Assembly (NCBI GenBank): GCA_002717185.1
Contig: PBDC01000114.1
Location: 1-54,359, forward strand
DNA: 54,359 nucleotides
Reading direction: 5' to 3'
Source: Rhodospirillaceae bacterium
GTDB lineage: Bacteria > Pseudomonadota > Alphaproteobacteria > UBA8366 > GCA-2717185
The notes under the pieces are model-generated. The model saw only the letters and a list, made by a program, of their open reading frames with translations. It did no database searches and was not told the DNA's origin. Within the stretch, counting starts at the first letter, position 1. Each line of letters opens with the position of its first letter. Position numbers and translations under genes: made by a program. Shown here one piece after another: positions 31,994 to 40,509 of this stretch.

Positions 31994-33133
31994 TCATTCT
32001 GCGCAGTCGAGACCACGATAAATGTGCACAAGTCGATCCACTGCAGCGTCTAGATCAAAGTTCCGTGCAGCTAGCGCGGTGGCCCTTTCCACGGTTCCCG
32101 GGTCGTCAACCAGCGAGAGCACCCGGGCGGCGACCAGTCCTAGATCGTCATCGGGACTCATGCTGATCCCGGCCTCCGCAGCCTCTAGTAGATGCGTGGC
32201 GTCTACCAGCCCCCGGTTGACCACTACGGGTCTCCCCACGGCCAAGATCTCTCCGATCTTGGTGGGCATAGCCGCTAAAAGGCTCACACCAGCATCCTCT
32301 CGGCAAACGCTGAGGCCAACATGGCAAGAGGCGACTAAATCTGGCATCTCCCCCACAGATGCCGACACGCGTACTGCTCCCACTGCCGCCAGATCAGATT
32401 CCCAGTCAGTGGTCTCCGGCGCCGCGACGATGAATTCCACGTCTGTCATGCGTTGGAGAGCCGCAACCAGGTCGAGCATGGCAGGCACGTCGTAATAGCG
32501 GTTGAGGGTCCCGGCGAGCAGCACTCGGAGCGGCGCATTACTTGGTGGAGGCGACGGGACGAACCGTTGACGATCCACACACGTGGTGATGACACTCGCC
32601 TTCGGGCCGACCACACCACCGTACCGATCGTCAAGAACGTCGATCGCCGACGAAGTAAGGGTGACCACCCGGTCAGACCGTCTGGCGGCCGCCCGCTCGA
32701 TCCGACGAAACACCCGAGCCTGCAGGGAGCCCTCGGAGAACACCCCGGTGGCAACCTTCTGATCAGCCCATAGTGATCTGACGTCCCACACCCACCTGTC
32801 CACCGAGGACGACATCACCGCGGCTGCCGCCATGTCGCTACGAGCGTGCACCAGCGACGCCCCTCGAATGTGCCGAGCTAGGCGGGTAACCCTCCCTAGA
32901 CCGCCCCGTGCACCCGCACCGCCGAACCGATGCGGGTGCCAGCGAACCCCGGCCGCAGCCAGGAGGTCTCGTAGATCTCCGTCCACCGTCCGCTCAAAAC
33001 TATGCAGGTCGATCCCTACTCCCCGGGAGGCAAGTCGGAGGATGTAGGCAAGGACCTGTGAGGCCCCCACCGTGCTGCCTAAGGGATCCATAGACAAGTA
33101 GGTGACCCGAAGGTCCCGGTCTGTTGACATCAT
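31994..33133 (-). CDS. Glycosyltransferase family 4-like
   Basis: A 379-residue GT-B protein. The N-terminal domain starts LRVTYLSMDPLGSTVGASQ near 6, then LVHARSDMAAAAV and WVWDVRSLWADQKVATG. The C-terminal domain has LRVLLAGTLNRYYDVPAMLDLV, the strand FIVAAPETTDWE, MPDLVASCHVGLSVCREDAGVS and MPTKIGEILAVGRPVVVNRGL, where the KIGEILAVGRPVV segment is the donor-site loop. Donor and acceptor are unknown. ATG at 33133 overlaps the upstream gene stop as ATGA. With its coupled partner at 33130 it may extend the same repeat unit. Confidence 0.77.
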   Translation of the reverse strand: MMSTDRDLRVTYLSMDPLGSTVGASQVLAYILRLASRGVGIDLHSFERTVDGDLRDLLAAAGVRWHPHRFGGAGARGGLGRVTRLARHIRGASLVHARSDMAAAAVMSSSVDRWVWDVRSLWADQKVATGVFSEGSLQARVFRRIERAAARRSDRVVTLTSSAIDVLDDRYGGVVGPKASVITTCVDRQRFVPSPPPSNAPLRVLLAGTLNRYYDVPAMLDLVAALQRMTDVEFIVAAPETTDWESDLAAVGAVRVSASVGEMPDLVASCHVGLSVCREDAGVSLLAAMPTKIGEILAVGRPVVVNRGLVDATHLLEAAEAGISMSPDDDLGLVAARVLSLVDDPGTVERATALAARNFDLDAAVDRLVHIYRGLDCAE

Positions 33134-34185
33134 CGGACCCCCACGCTCGCAAACACCTGGTCCCACGCACCGAGAATCGTCTGGTCCCCATAAGGTCCGA
33201 GAGCCGCTGCCTGTCCCTTCTCAGCAGCCAATCTGCGCCCCACCCCATCGGCGGCATACGACACCAGCGCCGTCTCCCACTCCTCCTGCCCGGCACACAG
33301 CGTGTCCAGGGGAACGCCGGCGAACTCCACTGCGCGACGGTGTGCAGGAGTGTCAGACGCTATGACCGGAAGGCCGAGCCGCCAAAAGATCCGCATCCGG
33401 TTCTCAGGTTTCCCAAGTTGATACGGGTCCTCTCGAACCACGGGGACAATGGCGACGTCACAGTTCTGCGCAACGTCCCGAAGTACCCCCACCTCCCAGT
33501 CATGGATCTCGACGGTCAAGCCCCAGGAGGAAACGACCTCGTGGAGGTTCCGCACCAAGAAACGGTTCATGAAACGCGGGGCAGCCGGGTCCGTGATCAG
33601 ATGGAATGTGACGCCTCTCATCTGATCAACCATCCGTAGTGCTGGCAGCACTTGCTCGATGGCGCCCAACGTTGGGTGCATTCCTTCCCAAACCACGTCC
33701 AGACGAGAGAACTCTGCACCAGCTTCGGTGTCCTCTCCGACCGACAACGGTTCGATCTCCACATGCAGGTCAAGAGCGACATGGACGTTGTCTGAGTGAC
33801 GTTTAAGTTTCTCAGCCTGCTCTGGCGTGCTGCAGACGACTGCGTCGGCCCTGTCAATGAGTCGTCGCATCGCACGGTCATAGTCCATTACAGGTCGGGA
33901 AAGTGGACCTGCGACCCACTTAGCCAGACCACGAGCTCGCGTCTTCGCCGAGGAAACCTCGTCTAGAAACGCATCTGGAAGGTCCAAGACAACGGCGACG
34001 TCTACCGGCGCCTTGCACCATCGGAAAATGTCAGCCTCCGTGCTCAGGACCGCAACATCGACTCCGTCCCACCCTTCGATGACGCTGAAGTCAAGCGAAC
34101 GACCCTCCGCATAGCCCGGAAACCGGCGTCGGTCGCCCGGGGGGGCCATCGATGGGTGGAGCGGGACATAGCCAAACGAGGTCAC
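33130..34185 (-). CDS. Glycosyltransferase-like protein (GT-B, GT4-like)
   Basis: A 351-residue protein resembling GT-B glycosyltransferases. Visible features are VDVAVVLDLPDAFLDE, DAVVCSTPEQAEKLKRHS (the bridge at the end of the acceptor domain), LDVVWEGMHPTLGAIE, CDVAIVPVVREDPYQLGKPENRM and FWRLGLPVIASDTPAHR, the last two forming the donor-binding region. Motifs are weaker than in the neighbouring GT4 genes. It starts at GTG 34185 with GAGGGAG a few bases upstream, after a 226-bp gap that may hold the promoter for this pair. Coupled by ATGA to the next glycosyltransferase. Confidence 0.68.
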   Translation of the reverse strand: MTSFGYVPLHPSMAPPGDRRRFPGYAEGRSLDFSVIEGWDGVDVAVLSTEADIFRWCKAPVDVAVVLDLPDAFLDEVSSAKTRARGLAKWVAGPLSRPVMDYDRAMRRLIDRADAVVCSTPEQAEKLKRHSDNVHVALDLHVEIEPLSVGEDTEAGAEFSRLDVVWEGMHPTLGAIEQVLPALRMVDQMRGVTFHLITDPAAPRFMNRFLVRNLHEVVSSWGLTVEIHDWEVGVLRDVAQNCDVAIVPVVREDPYQLGKPENRMRIFWRLGLPVIASDTPAHRRAVEFAGVPLDTLCAGQEEWETALVSYAADGVGRRLAAEKGQAAALGPYGDQTILGAWDQVFASVGVR

Positions 34186-34411
34186 CGGAACTCCCTCGGT
34201 TCGCCACGATCGTCACTCACGACACCGGTACCTCGCCTGTCGAATTCATCCACCGGCGACACACAACCATCTGGTGATCTCGGCGTCGGTTCGGCTGCGT
34301 CCGAAAATACCCGAGAAGAAATGCCTGGGCCGAGCATGCGGGACGCTTGACAATCCAGTTGACATCTTCGATAGCTATGACCTCACCGTCATGTTTCCCA
34401 TCGGCATGGGC

Positions 34412-36004
34412 TCAAAGGGATTCGAGGTGATCGACGTGGCCTTCTTGTTCGTGGCCCATTCCTTGGCCTCCCCCCTTATCCATTCCATTCATAGACCAGC
34501 GATCTCGAAGATGCTCTATGCCAACCATGGAGAGAACTGCCAGTGCCACTAGAACCTGTCCACGGTGCCTGAAGGCCGTCCCGAGGTTCCCCTGGGTTAC
34601 TGCGGCCGCGCCAGTAAACAACGCCACCTGGACCATCAGGAAAATCGCCTCATCCGATGAGCGCCACTTAGCGACGATGCCGACGACCGAAAGAAGGATC
34701 AGCAGCAACCAGATCGGCGACTCCAGAGCCGCAGCGGTGCGTCCAAAGCCTCCATCCGCCTCCCACGGAAATGGGCGAAGTGTCACCGAAACCAACCCGT
34801 GTGGAAAGCTCGCCAAGGTGGCTTCGAGGTCATTGTCCAACATGATGTGCCGACCCTCGGCATCCACGATGAACTTCTGGTTCGTTGTATTGAGTTCCGT
34901 GACGCGCTCAAGGATGTCTCCGGGCAAGGAAGGCGCGACGTCGCATTCAACGCCACATACGGCACTCGCGGCCCCGGAGGTCAGTCCGGACGTTGACCCG
35001 CCAGCAGCGTTGGCTGACTCAGCGGGCATCGAGGGATCCAAGGTGGCGGACCCCTCGTTGGCGGGCCCCTCGTTGGCGGGTAACAACGGGCACTCGGAGC
35101 AGAGCGTGGGGTCACCAGCAACGACGACCGACTCATCGAACATGGAGGGTGCAGCGATAGCCGACTCAGCGGACATGGCGAGGACTGCACGTACCGTTCC
35201 GAGACCCTTTGCCGAGGCAGACGCATACTCCACGCCGCCGGGGCCCATACCCATGAAGACTGGAAGTAGAACGACGAGTAACACGACGGCCAGAGAGCGA
35301 CCGAGCCGAGTTCTGCCCTTGAGTAGTAACCCACCGATGAGACACCAGGTGATCAACAGGGCTGAATGGACCCGAAGATACGACATCAGAAAGATCGGCC
35401 CGGCGGTCGCCACCATCCATCCGATGCTCCCAAGCGCTCGTTCCGATCGACCAGAACGAAACACGAAGAAGATCGTCAAGGCCAGCAGGCACCAGATGAG
35501 CGACTCGCGAATGGCCGCCGACGAAAACGCTATCTGGGACGGCAGGAGCGCTACCACGAGACCAGCGCTCAGGGCGTATCCCGGGCGGACGAGCCGCCGA
35601 GCGATTACAACCGTCAACACCGCAGCGAGGACACCATAGAGAACCGCTACGCACTGAGCTGCGAACCGTGACGGTCCAAAGACCTCAAACAGGAGGAGGA
35701 TCTGGAGCGTAAAGGTCCTCGTGGACTGGAAGAGCGACTCGCCATACCCAAACCAAAAAGTTGCGAGCCGACCATCGGCAGCCGCTTCCGTGACGGCCAG
35801 ATACTGAACCGAATCTGGAGCCAGCGACCAGATGTCGGCCCGATTCACGAAGACTGCGAGCAGTGTCCGAGGGACGAAGGCAACTATTCCAACCGCTGTT
35901 AGCGGGCGGCGGAGGGCTAGTTGCGCGAGCTGCCCCACGGCCCTTCGGACCACCATGCCGGACCGGGTGGAGGGCGACAATTTCGCCATCATCGACGGAA
36001 CCAC
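34412..36004 (-). CDS. Polytopic membrane protein with large extracytoplasmic loop, possible polymerase or GT-C enzyme
   Basis: A 530-residue integral membrane protein with about ten hydrophobic segments. N-terminal membrane helices include TAVGIVAFVPRTLLAVFV; the first loop has SLAPDSVQYLAVTEAAADG, reminiscent of the acidic first loop of GT-C glycosyltransferases (PMT/ArnT family). Between roughly residues 275 and 420 is a long soluble loop, Ser/Ala/Glu-rich, with four Cys in two pairs (CSEC and CGVEC) and a duplicated PANEG segment. After two or three more helices the protein ends in a charged His/Gly-rich tail. It could be a Wzy-type polymerase or a polyprenyl-phosphate-sugar-using transferase. 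It lies 97 bp after the Wzx-like flippase gene, which favours a glycan assembly role. Not assignable more exactly. Confidence 0.6.
   Translation of the reverse strand: MVPSMMAKLSPSTRSGMVVRRAVGQLAQLALRRPLTAVGIVAFVPRTLLAVFVNRADIWSLAPDSVQYLAVTEAAADGRLATFWFGYGESLFQSTRTFTLQILLLFEVFGPSRFAAQCVAVLYGVLAAVLTVVIARRLVRPGYALSAGLVVALLPSQIAFSSAAIRESLIWCLLALTIFFVFRSGRSERALGSIGWMVATAGPIFLMSYLRVHSALLITWCLIGGLLLKGRTRLGRSLAVVLLVVLLPVFMGMGPGGVEYASASAKGLGTVRAVLAMSAESAIAAPSMFDESVVVAGDPTLCSECPLLPANEGPANEGSATLDPSMPAESANAAGGSTSGLTSGAASAVCGVECDVAPSLPGDILERVTELNTTNQKFIVDAEGRHIMLDNDLEATLASFPHGLVSVTLRPFPWEADGGFGRTAAALESPIWLLLILLSVVGIVAKWRSSDEAIFLMVQVALFTGAAAVTQGNLGTAFRHRGQVLVALAVLSMVGIEHLRDRWSMNGMDKGGGQGMGHEQEGHVDHLESL
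35051..35080. repeat. Perfect 15-bp tandem duplication inside a membrane-protein gene
   Basis: The unit CCCCTCGTTGGCGGG occurs twice back to back (35051-35065 and 35066-35080). On the coding strand it gives a duplicated five-residue PANEG unit in the large loop of the membrane protein at 34412-36004. It keeps the reading frame, so it may be a length-variable site. Confidence 0.85.
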
Positions 36005-36101
36005 CTAGTGGCCTGAAGGGCGTTTTCGATCGCGGCGGGCCTTCTTTCTGGATCTCCAACGACGAGGACATCACCCTCAACTTGAGGTCTACCGAGCTCA
36101 A

Positions 36102-37367
36102 TCATCGCAAGACTCGTGTGGAGGGCCGAATAGCAGAGGCGACGAGGGCTAGCGACATCAAGGCCATCAGCCCATATCCCCCGACTCGGACCCACGCCGC
36201 ACCGATCTCATCGTGATTGGGGATCACCATCAAGTCGACCACGACGATGACGACCGCTCCGAACAGGCCGGGAACGGCAAGCGGGCGATACATGCCCAGC
36301 CCTGCGAGGACTCCGGTCGAGATGAGGAACACCCCAAAAAGCCCCTCACCAAGAGCCAAAACCCCGATCAAGTCGCGGATGCCGCTGAATCCTGAACCAG
36401 CCACCGGGATTACAACCGCTGCTCCGGTCATGGCGACCAGCACCATGAGGGCCGAATAGCCAAACCCCAGCCGCAACATGATCCTTTTCAGGGTTCCATG
36501 AGGGATGTCACCCGAAGCGATCCGATTGGAGAGCACCTGAGTCGCCGGCAGTAGGAGCAACCTCGGTAGTTCAGCGGTGGTCGATGCAACAGAAAAGACC
36601 CCGAGGGCAGCCGGCGTAGATAGAAGTCCGAGGAGCATCCGATCGGCACGCAGCGCGACAGACTGGCCCACTGAACCAGCAAAGACCGGCAACCCCTTAC
36701 CGACGATGGGTCGCCAAGTCCTGGGATCGAAGCGCGCCTTTGGAGAACGACTTCGAACCACTCCCCAGAGGTATACGGCTCCCAGGGCATAGCCCAAGGC
36801 GGTCAAAGCAAGGACCAGTTCCACGGAGAGACCGCCAGCAACAGCAACCGGAACGACGATCACCACCGGCACCAGGCCGGTCAGGAGTTCCCGAACTCCG
36901 GTCTGTAGCGTCCGCCGAACGGCGAACGCTGCATCAACCAGCATGTGGGAAAGGAACATGGCCGCACCGAGGAACACTCCGATCACGCAGGTCGCCACCC
37001 CAGATCCAAAGAACGTCGGACCGACTATGCCGAGGACCGTGGCGACCAAGACTGTCTGGACGCCAACGAGTGCAACGATCAACCCCAGGTAATCCTCGAT
37101 CTTCGTGTCCATGCCCCTGAGGATCTCGATCCGGCCACTCACGTTGGTGCCGAGGTTCACAAACTCGGTGCACAGAATCGCCACCGTCACAACAAAGACG
37201 ATTTCACCGCGGCCGACGGGACCCAACTGTCTAGCGCTCGCTGCCGCGACAACGAGCGCTGCAGAGGCTGAAATGACTCGGGCGAACGCCACCACCATCG
37301 TCTCCCCGCGCGGTCCGTCGAGCATCGAGCGAAGCGGAGTCCCATGGCGGAGCGAGAAAGAGTTCAT
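36102..37367 (-). CDS. Wzx-like polysaccharide flippase (MATE/MVF superfamily)
   Basis: A 421-residue membrane protein with about 12 hydrophobic segments, for example SASAALVVAAASARQLGPV at the start, LTGLVPVVIVVPVAVAGG and ALGYALGAVYLWGVVRS. The N-terminal AARQLGPVGRGEI resembles the RxLGPxxfG start of Wzx/RfbX flippases, and MRADRMLLGLLSTPAALGVFSVAS (shown in part: DRMLLGLLSTPAALGVFSVA) matches their central D-x-x-x-LG-FYS-type helix. Wzx moves undecaprenyl-linked repeat units across the cytoplasmic membrane. ATG at 37367 shares a base with the upstream stop as TGATG; the extended GTG at 37412 is unlikely. It lies next to the polymerase and ligase candidates and downstream of the WecA-type initiator. 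Confidence 0.78.
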   Translation of the reverse strand: MNSFSLRHGTPLRSMLDGPRGETMVVAFARVISASAALVVAAASARQLGPVGRGEIVFVVTVAILCTEFVNLGTNVSGRIEILRGMDTKIEDYLGLIVALVGVQTVLVATVLGIVGPTFFGSGVATCVIGVFLGAAMFLSHMLVDAAFAVRRTLQTGVRELLTGLVPVVIVVPVAVAGGLSVELVLALTALGYALGAVYLWGVVRSRSPKARFDPRTWRPIVGKGLPVFAGSVGQSVALRADRMLLGLLSTPAALGVFSVASTTAELPRLLLLPATQVLSNRIASGDIPHGTLKRIMLRLGFGYSALMVLVAMTGAAVVIPVAGSGFSGIRDLIGVLALGEGLFGVFLISTGVLAGLGMYRPLAVPGLFGAVVIVVVDLMVIPNHDEIGAAWVRVGGYGLMALMSLALVASAIRPSTRVLR

Positions 37368-38230
37368 CAGTCGTTCAGGCCCGATGATCGATGACCGACT
37401 GCGACCCACCACGGTGGATCTTCAGAGAACTTGATGTCGTCCAGGCCCGCTTCGGTGAGCAGAGTCATGATCTCAGCCTGGGTGAAACGCTTCTCGAGTC
37501 GTGTGCCAAACCGGTCGAGGGCGTCATTGCGCATTACGTAGAACGACCGGCCCCGATACTGGAAAAGGGGTATGTGGCTCGGATCCCCACCCATCTTCTC
37601 GACCAATGCCGCCATTCGTGCCAATGGGAAATAGACAAGTACGGCGATGCAGTCAGTTACCGGGCCCTTCAACCGTCGTGGCAGGCGGGCAACCACGTAT
37701 CGGAGGAGGGTGACCATCCGCAAGGTCAGTCGACGGCCCAGTCCCGCGTCTTCGAGTCGGTAGTAGAGGTAGACGAGGAATGGTGCCCCTGGCTTCAACC
37801 GATCCACGCAAGCCCTCAGTGCCCGCTCCGTGTCTGGCACGTGATGGAGTACGCCAAGCGAGTACCCGAAGTCACACGATCCGGAGGGGATGCTCATCTC
37901 GGTGAGGTCCTCGTGGTGGAAGCAAACGTTCGAACGATCTGCGAGAGTCCGTCGAGCAACTTCGACGGCTTTTTCGCTGGCATCCACGCAGTGAAGAGTC
38001 CCCACGCGTTCCGCGAAGAAGCGTGCCCACCGTCCTGATCCGCATCCCGCGTCGAAGCCGATTGCGTCCTGAGGTAGATCCCCGAAGGGAAAGATCGAGG
38101 TATAGGCCTCGAACATTTCCAGTAGTTCGCCACGATCGAGACGTCGGTTGTCGAACCTTGACCATTCGTGCCCGAACGAGTCCACTACCCGGTCGTTCAC
38201 ATTGCGTCGGAAGGCAACAAGATCACCCAC
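37367..38230 (-). CDS. Class I SAM-dependent methyltransferase
   Basis: A 287-residue methyltransferase. The SAM-binding motif is GFDAGCGSGRWARFFAE near 58-74, then LHCVDASEKAVEVAR, CDFGYSLGVLHHVPDT and LKPGAPFLVYLYYRLED. After this core come hydrophobic stretches that may bind membrane lipid or substrate, such as VTDCIAVLVYFPLARM. It resembles methyltransferases that act on lipid-linked glycans or small metabolites. GTG at 38230 with GAGGGG eight bases upstream is a good start, and a 134-bp gap separates it from the ligase gene, so a promoter may lie there. Coupled to the flippase by TGATG. Target unknown. Confidence 0.77.
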   Translation of the reverse strand: MGDLVAFRRNVNDRVVDSFGHEWSRFDNRRLDRGELLEMFEAYTSIFPFGDLPQDAIGFDAGCGSGRWARFFAERVGTLHCVDASEKAVEVARRTLADRSNVCFHHEDLTEMSIPSGSCDFGYSLGVLHHVPDTERALRACVDRLKPGAPFLVYLYYRLEDAGLGRRLTLRMVTLLRYVVARLPRRLKGPVTDCIAVLVYFPLARMAALVEKMGGDPSHIPLFQYRGRSFYVMRNDALDRFGTRLEKRFTQAEIMTLLTEAGLDDIKFSEDPPWWVAVGHRSSGLND

Positions 38231-38364
38231 CTGTCAACCCCTCACCCACCGCTGCAATGGTAGCCACTGATCACTGAGCACCTCTCGCCCCCACGGTCAA
38301 CGATCCGACACCACCAATCCCTCAGGGACGGCGCGAACATCGCCACCTTCTCGGACTCGGCCGA

Positions 38365-40389
38365 TTACAACGTTTCGTGCCAACGCCGCAGTTCGGAAGC
38401 TTCATTCACGCGTCCGATGGCCACCAAGAACCTTTCGAACTCATCGACAGTTCCGGTCGAATAGGGATCGCGCGCAATAGCTAACCGGTACCACTCTCTA
38501 GCGAGACCAAGTCGCCCAGAAGTTGCCCAGTCCGCGGCTGCATATCTCGCGACCTGCAAGGCCGCCGCCGCACTGCCGGGTAGAAGTTCAGCAGCCCGAC
38601 TCGCATCTTCGATCGCTGCATCCAGTTGGCCCGTGCGGGCCAGAAGGCGTGCGCGCTTCTGCAGCAAGAAACCGTTTCGCTTGTCGATCGTCACCGCCCG
38701 ATCCAACTCGCTACGCATCTCAGCCAGGTCTTGGCGCGCTTCAGCCCAATGCGCATTGGAGAAAGCGAGGTCAGCTCGCAATGGTGCTGTAACCGCAGGC
38801 ATGAGAAATAAACCCAAGACGATTACTGCACCAGATGCGAGTCGCGGCAGGGAATCTGGGCATCTATCGCTAATGAACTTCAGCCGCCAAAACTGTCCTC
38901 CACTCTTCTGATCGGATTCAGAAGAGTGACTGGCCGTTGCTACGAGAAGACCAGAGATCACCCATTGGAAGTAACCAAGACCTACCGAATCCACCGAAAC
39001 TAGCGATTGAAGATGGAAGGCCACCCAAGAAGAACCGATGACGACCGTTAGCTGCTGAGTTCCCTGCTCCCTGCGAGCGAACCCTCTTAGGCCTATCCGA
39101 AGTACCACGAACTGGAGAGAAAGGTAGGCGAGAAGAAGAACCGCACCGCCGCCGATCATGAGACCAAATGGCACACTGTGGACCGAGTCCGAAAGGAAGC
39201 CCCCGAATCTTTCTGCGTGTTCCTCCGGTCGTGACCGCGCGAAATTGCTCGCATAGGAGGAGAGCCCCCAGCCGAGTACCGGACGTTCGGCAAACATCTT
39301 CCAACCTGCAGACCACAGGAGTCGGCGTTCATCCAGATTGGAGGCGACGAGTCGGAGAGCGAACGGCAGCAGACCGAGACCTACTGCCAAGACCGGAACA
39401 CCTCCGGCGATCAGGACACGCCGCGACGGTCGCCACCCAGGACCAGAACCTTCAACAGCACCCTGCCGTCTTCTCGACCCAAATTCGGCGCACAGTAGGC
39501 CCCAGAGTCCAGCACCGAACACGCCCCCAAGAACCCACCCCAGGTTTTGCACGTCTCCTAGAACTACGAGAACAGGGATAGCAAGAATTCCCGCCGTCCC
39601 GAGCACTATGGCCCTTGCCCGCCCTGGACCGACTACCGACCAGTAGATAACCGGCAGGACACAGGCCATGGCCACAAAATGTCCCTGTGTCGAGCCCATA
39701 TGGTTAACCACGAGAAGCGTTAGGGCCATCATTGAGCCGCAACATGCGGCGATCCTGCGATCGACTCCAGACCGAAGAATCACGCCGATTACGAGCGGCA
39801 GGGACATGGCTAGAAACGCTGCGACGAAATTTGGATTGCCAAGCGTCGAAGTCACCTGGACCCCATACGACAAAGATTCCGCCCACCTCCAGGGATCCAC
39901 TCCACCAATCTGAATAAGCGAGTAGGCCAGAACACCCAGGTGGCTAATTACTACGCAGCCCACGAGCCGCTCAACTGGTCGCTGTCCCTTTGAGCTGGTG
40001 GAGATGAGAAGAAACAGCGCGATGTAAGAGAACCAGGTGAGGGCTCCCGAATACCGGTGAGGTGAACCGGTCAGGGAACCCCATCCGTCCTCTGCGAAGA
40101 CCGTCGAGAGGGCCAGCATTAACGCGAAGGCCCCGCACGCCATCAAAAGGCTCGGCTCTAGCCGGTGGCGCTTTAGGTGACGTCGACCCGCTAGCCACCG
40201 AATCGCTAGGAGGAGCCAGATTCCACAAACGAGGAGTGTGGCCTTCGGAAGAGCAAACACCCGAAAGGCCGATTTCCAAAACACCAACGGCACGGCGATT
40301 ACGAGGGCACCAACAACTACCTCTTCAAGCCACGCATAGTCGATGGCAGAGCCACGCGTCTTATTCGCACTCTGCCGCCGTGGTACCAC
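38365..40389 (-). CDS. O-antigen ligase/polymerase-like membrane protein with TPR-like tail
   Basis: A 674-residue protein. Residues 20-480 contain about 12 hydrophobic segments; the Wzy_C/WaaL-type signature lies in WKMFAERPVLGWGLSSYASNF, followed by a region rich in Ser, His and acidic residues (FLSDSVHSVPFGLMI). WFSYIALFLLISTSS and TSTLGNPNFVAAFLAMSLPL also match the O-antigen ligase family. The C-terminal 150 residues form helical repeats (AHWAEARQDLAEMRSELDRA, KRARLLARTGQLDAAIEDAS) like TPRs, an arrangement common in bacterial O-antigen ligase/polymerase homologues. It would polymerise repeat units or transfer the finished glycan on the outer face. Which of this and the protein at 34412 is the polymerase is open. 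The gene is followed upstream by the terminators of the CWB2 gene. Confidence 0.8.
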   Translation of the reverse strand: MVPRRQSANKTRGSAIDYAWLEEVVVGALVIAVPLVFWKSAFRVFALPKATLLVCGIWLLLAIRWLAGRRHLKRHRLEPSLLMACGAFALMLALSTVFAEDGWGSLTGSPHRYSGALTWFSYIALFLLISTSSKGQRPVERLVGCVVISHLGVLAYSLIQIGGVDPWRWAESLSYGVQVTSTLGNPNFVAAFLAMSLPLVIGVILRSGVDRRIAACCGSMMALTLLVVNHMGSTQGHFVAMACVLPVIYWSVVGPGRARAIVLGTAGILAIPVLVVLGDVQNLGWVLGGVFGAGLWGLLCAEFGSRRRQGAVEGSGPGWRPSRRVLIAGGVPVLAVGLGLLPFALRLVASNLDERRLLWSAGWKMFAERPVLGWGLSSYASNFARSRPEEHAERFGGFLSDSVHSVPFGLMIGGGAVLLLAYLSLQFVVLRIGLRGFARREQGTQQLTVVIGSSWVAFHLQSLVSVDSVGLGYFQWVISGLLVATASHSSESDQKSGGQFWRLKFISDRCPDSLPRLASGAVIVLGLFLMPAVTAPLRADLAFSNAHWAEARQDLAEMRSELDRAVTIDKRNGFLLQKRARLLARTGQLDAAIEDASRAAELLPGSAAAALQVARYAAADWATSGRLGLAREWYRLAIARDPYSTGTVDEFERFLVAIGRVNEASELRRWHETL

Positions 40390-40444
40390 AGCCCGGACCC
40401 TAACGAATCAGGGGAAATGGATTCGGAATGGGACAAAACGCGGA

Positions 40445-40472
40445 GGGACCCCGCACCAAGGTGCGGGGTCCC
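40445..40472 (-). terminator. Strong hairpin terminator of the CWB2 gene
   Basis: A perfect 13-bp inverted repeat, GGGACCCCGCACC and GGTGCGGGGTCCC, separated by two bases; the inner pairs must open to form a loop. On the minus strand it is followed by GCGTTTTG, a short T-run. It lies 38-65 bases downstream of the CWB2 stop codon. It would insulate this highly structured gene from the O-antigen ligase gene on the same strand. Confidence 0.75.
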
Positions 40473-40482
40473 CCTACAGGTT

Positions 40483-40500
40483 TCGCCACGTTAGTGGCGA
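40483..40500 (-). other. Small stem-loop between CWB2 stop and terminator
   Basis: A 7-bp stem, TCGCCAC with GTGGCGA, closes a 4-nt loop ten bases downstream of the CWB2 stop codon. It precedes the longer 13-bp hairpin and could protect the mRNA 3' end or help termination. Confidence 0.55.
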
Positions 40501-40509
40501 GGATCGGAT

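Noticed and set aside
34783..35671. Long forward frame antisense to the polymerase-like membrane gene (373 residues)
   Set aside because: Ser/Arg/Pro/Thr-rich with no membrane or enzyme motif; the minus strand encodes a coherent polytopic protein.
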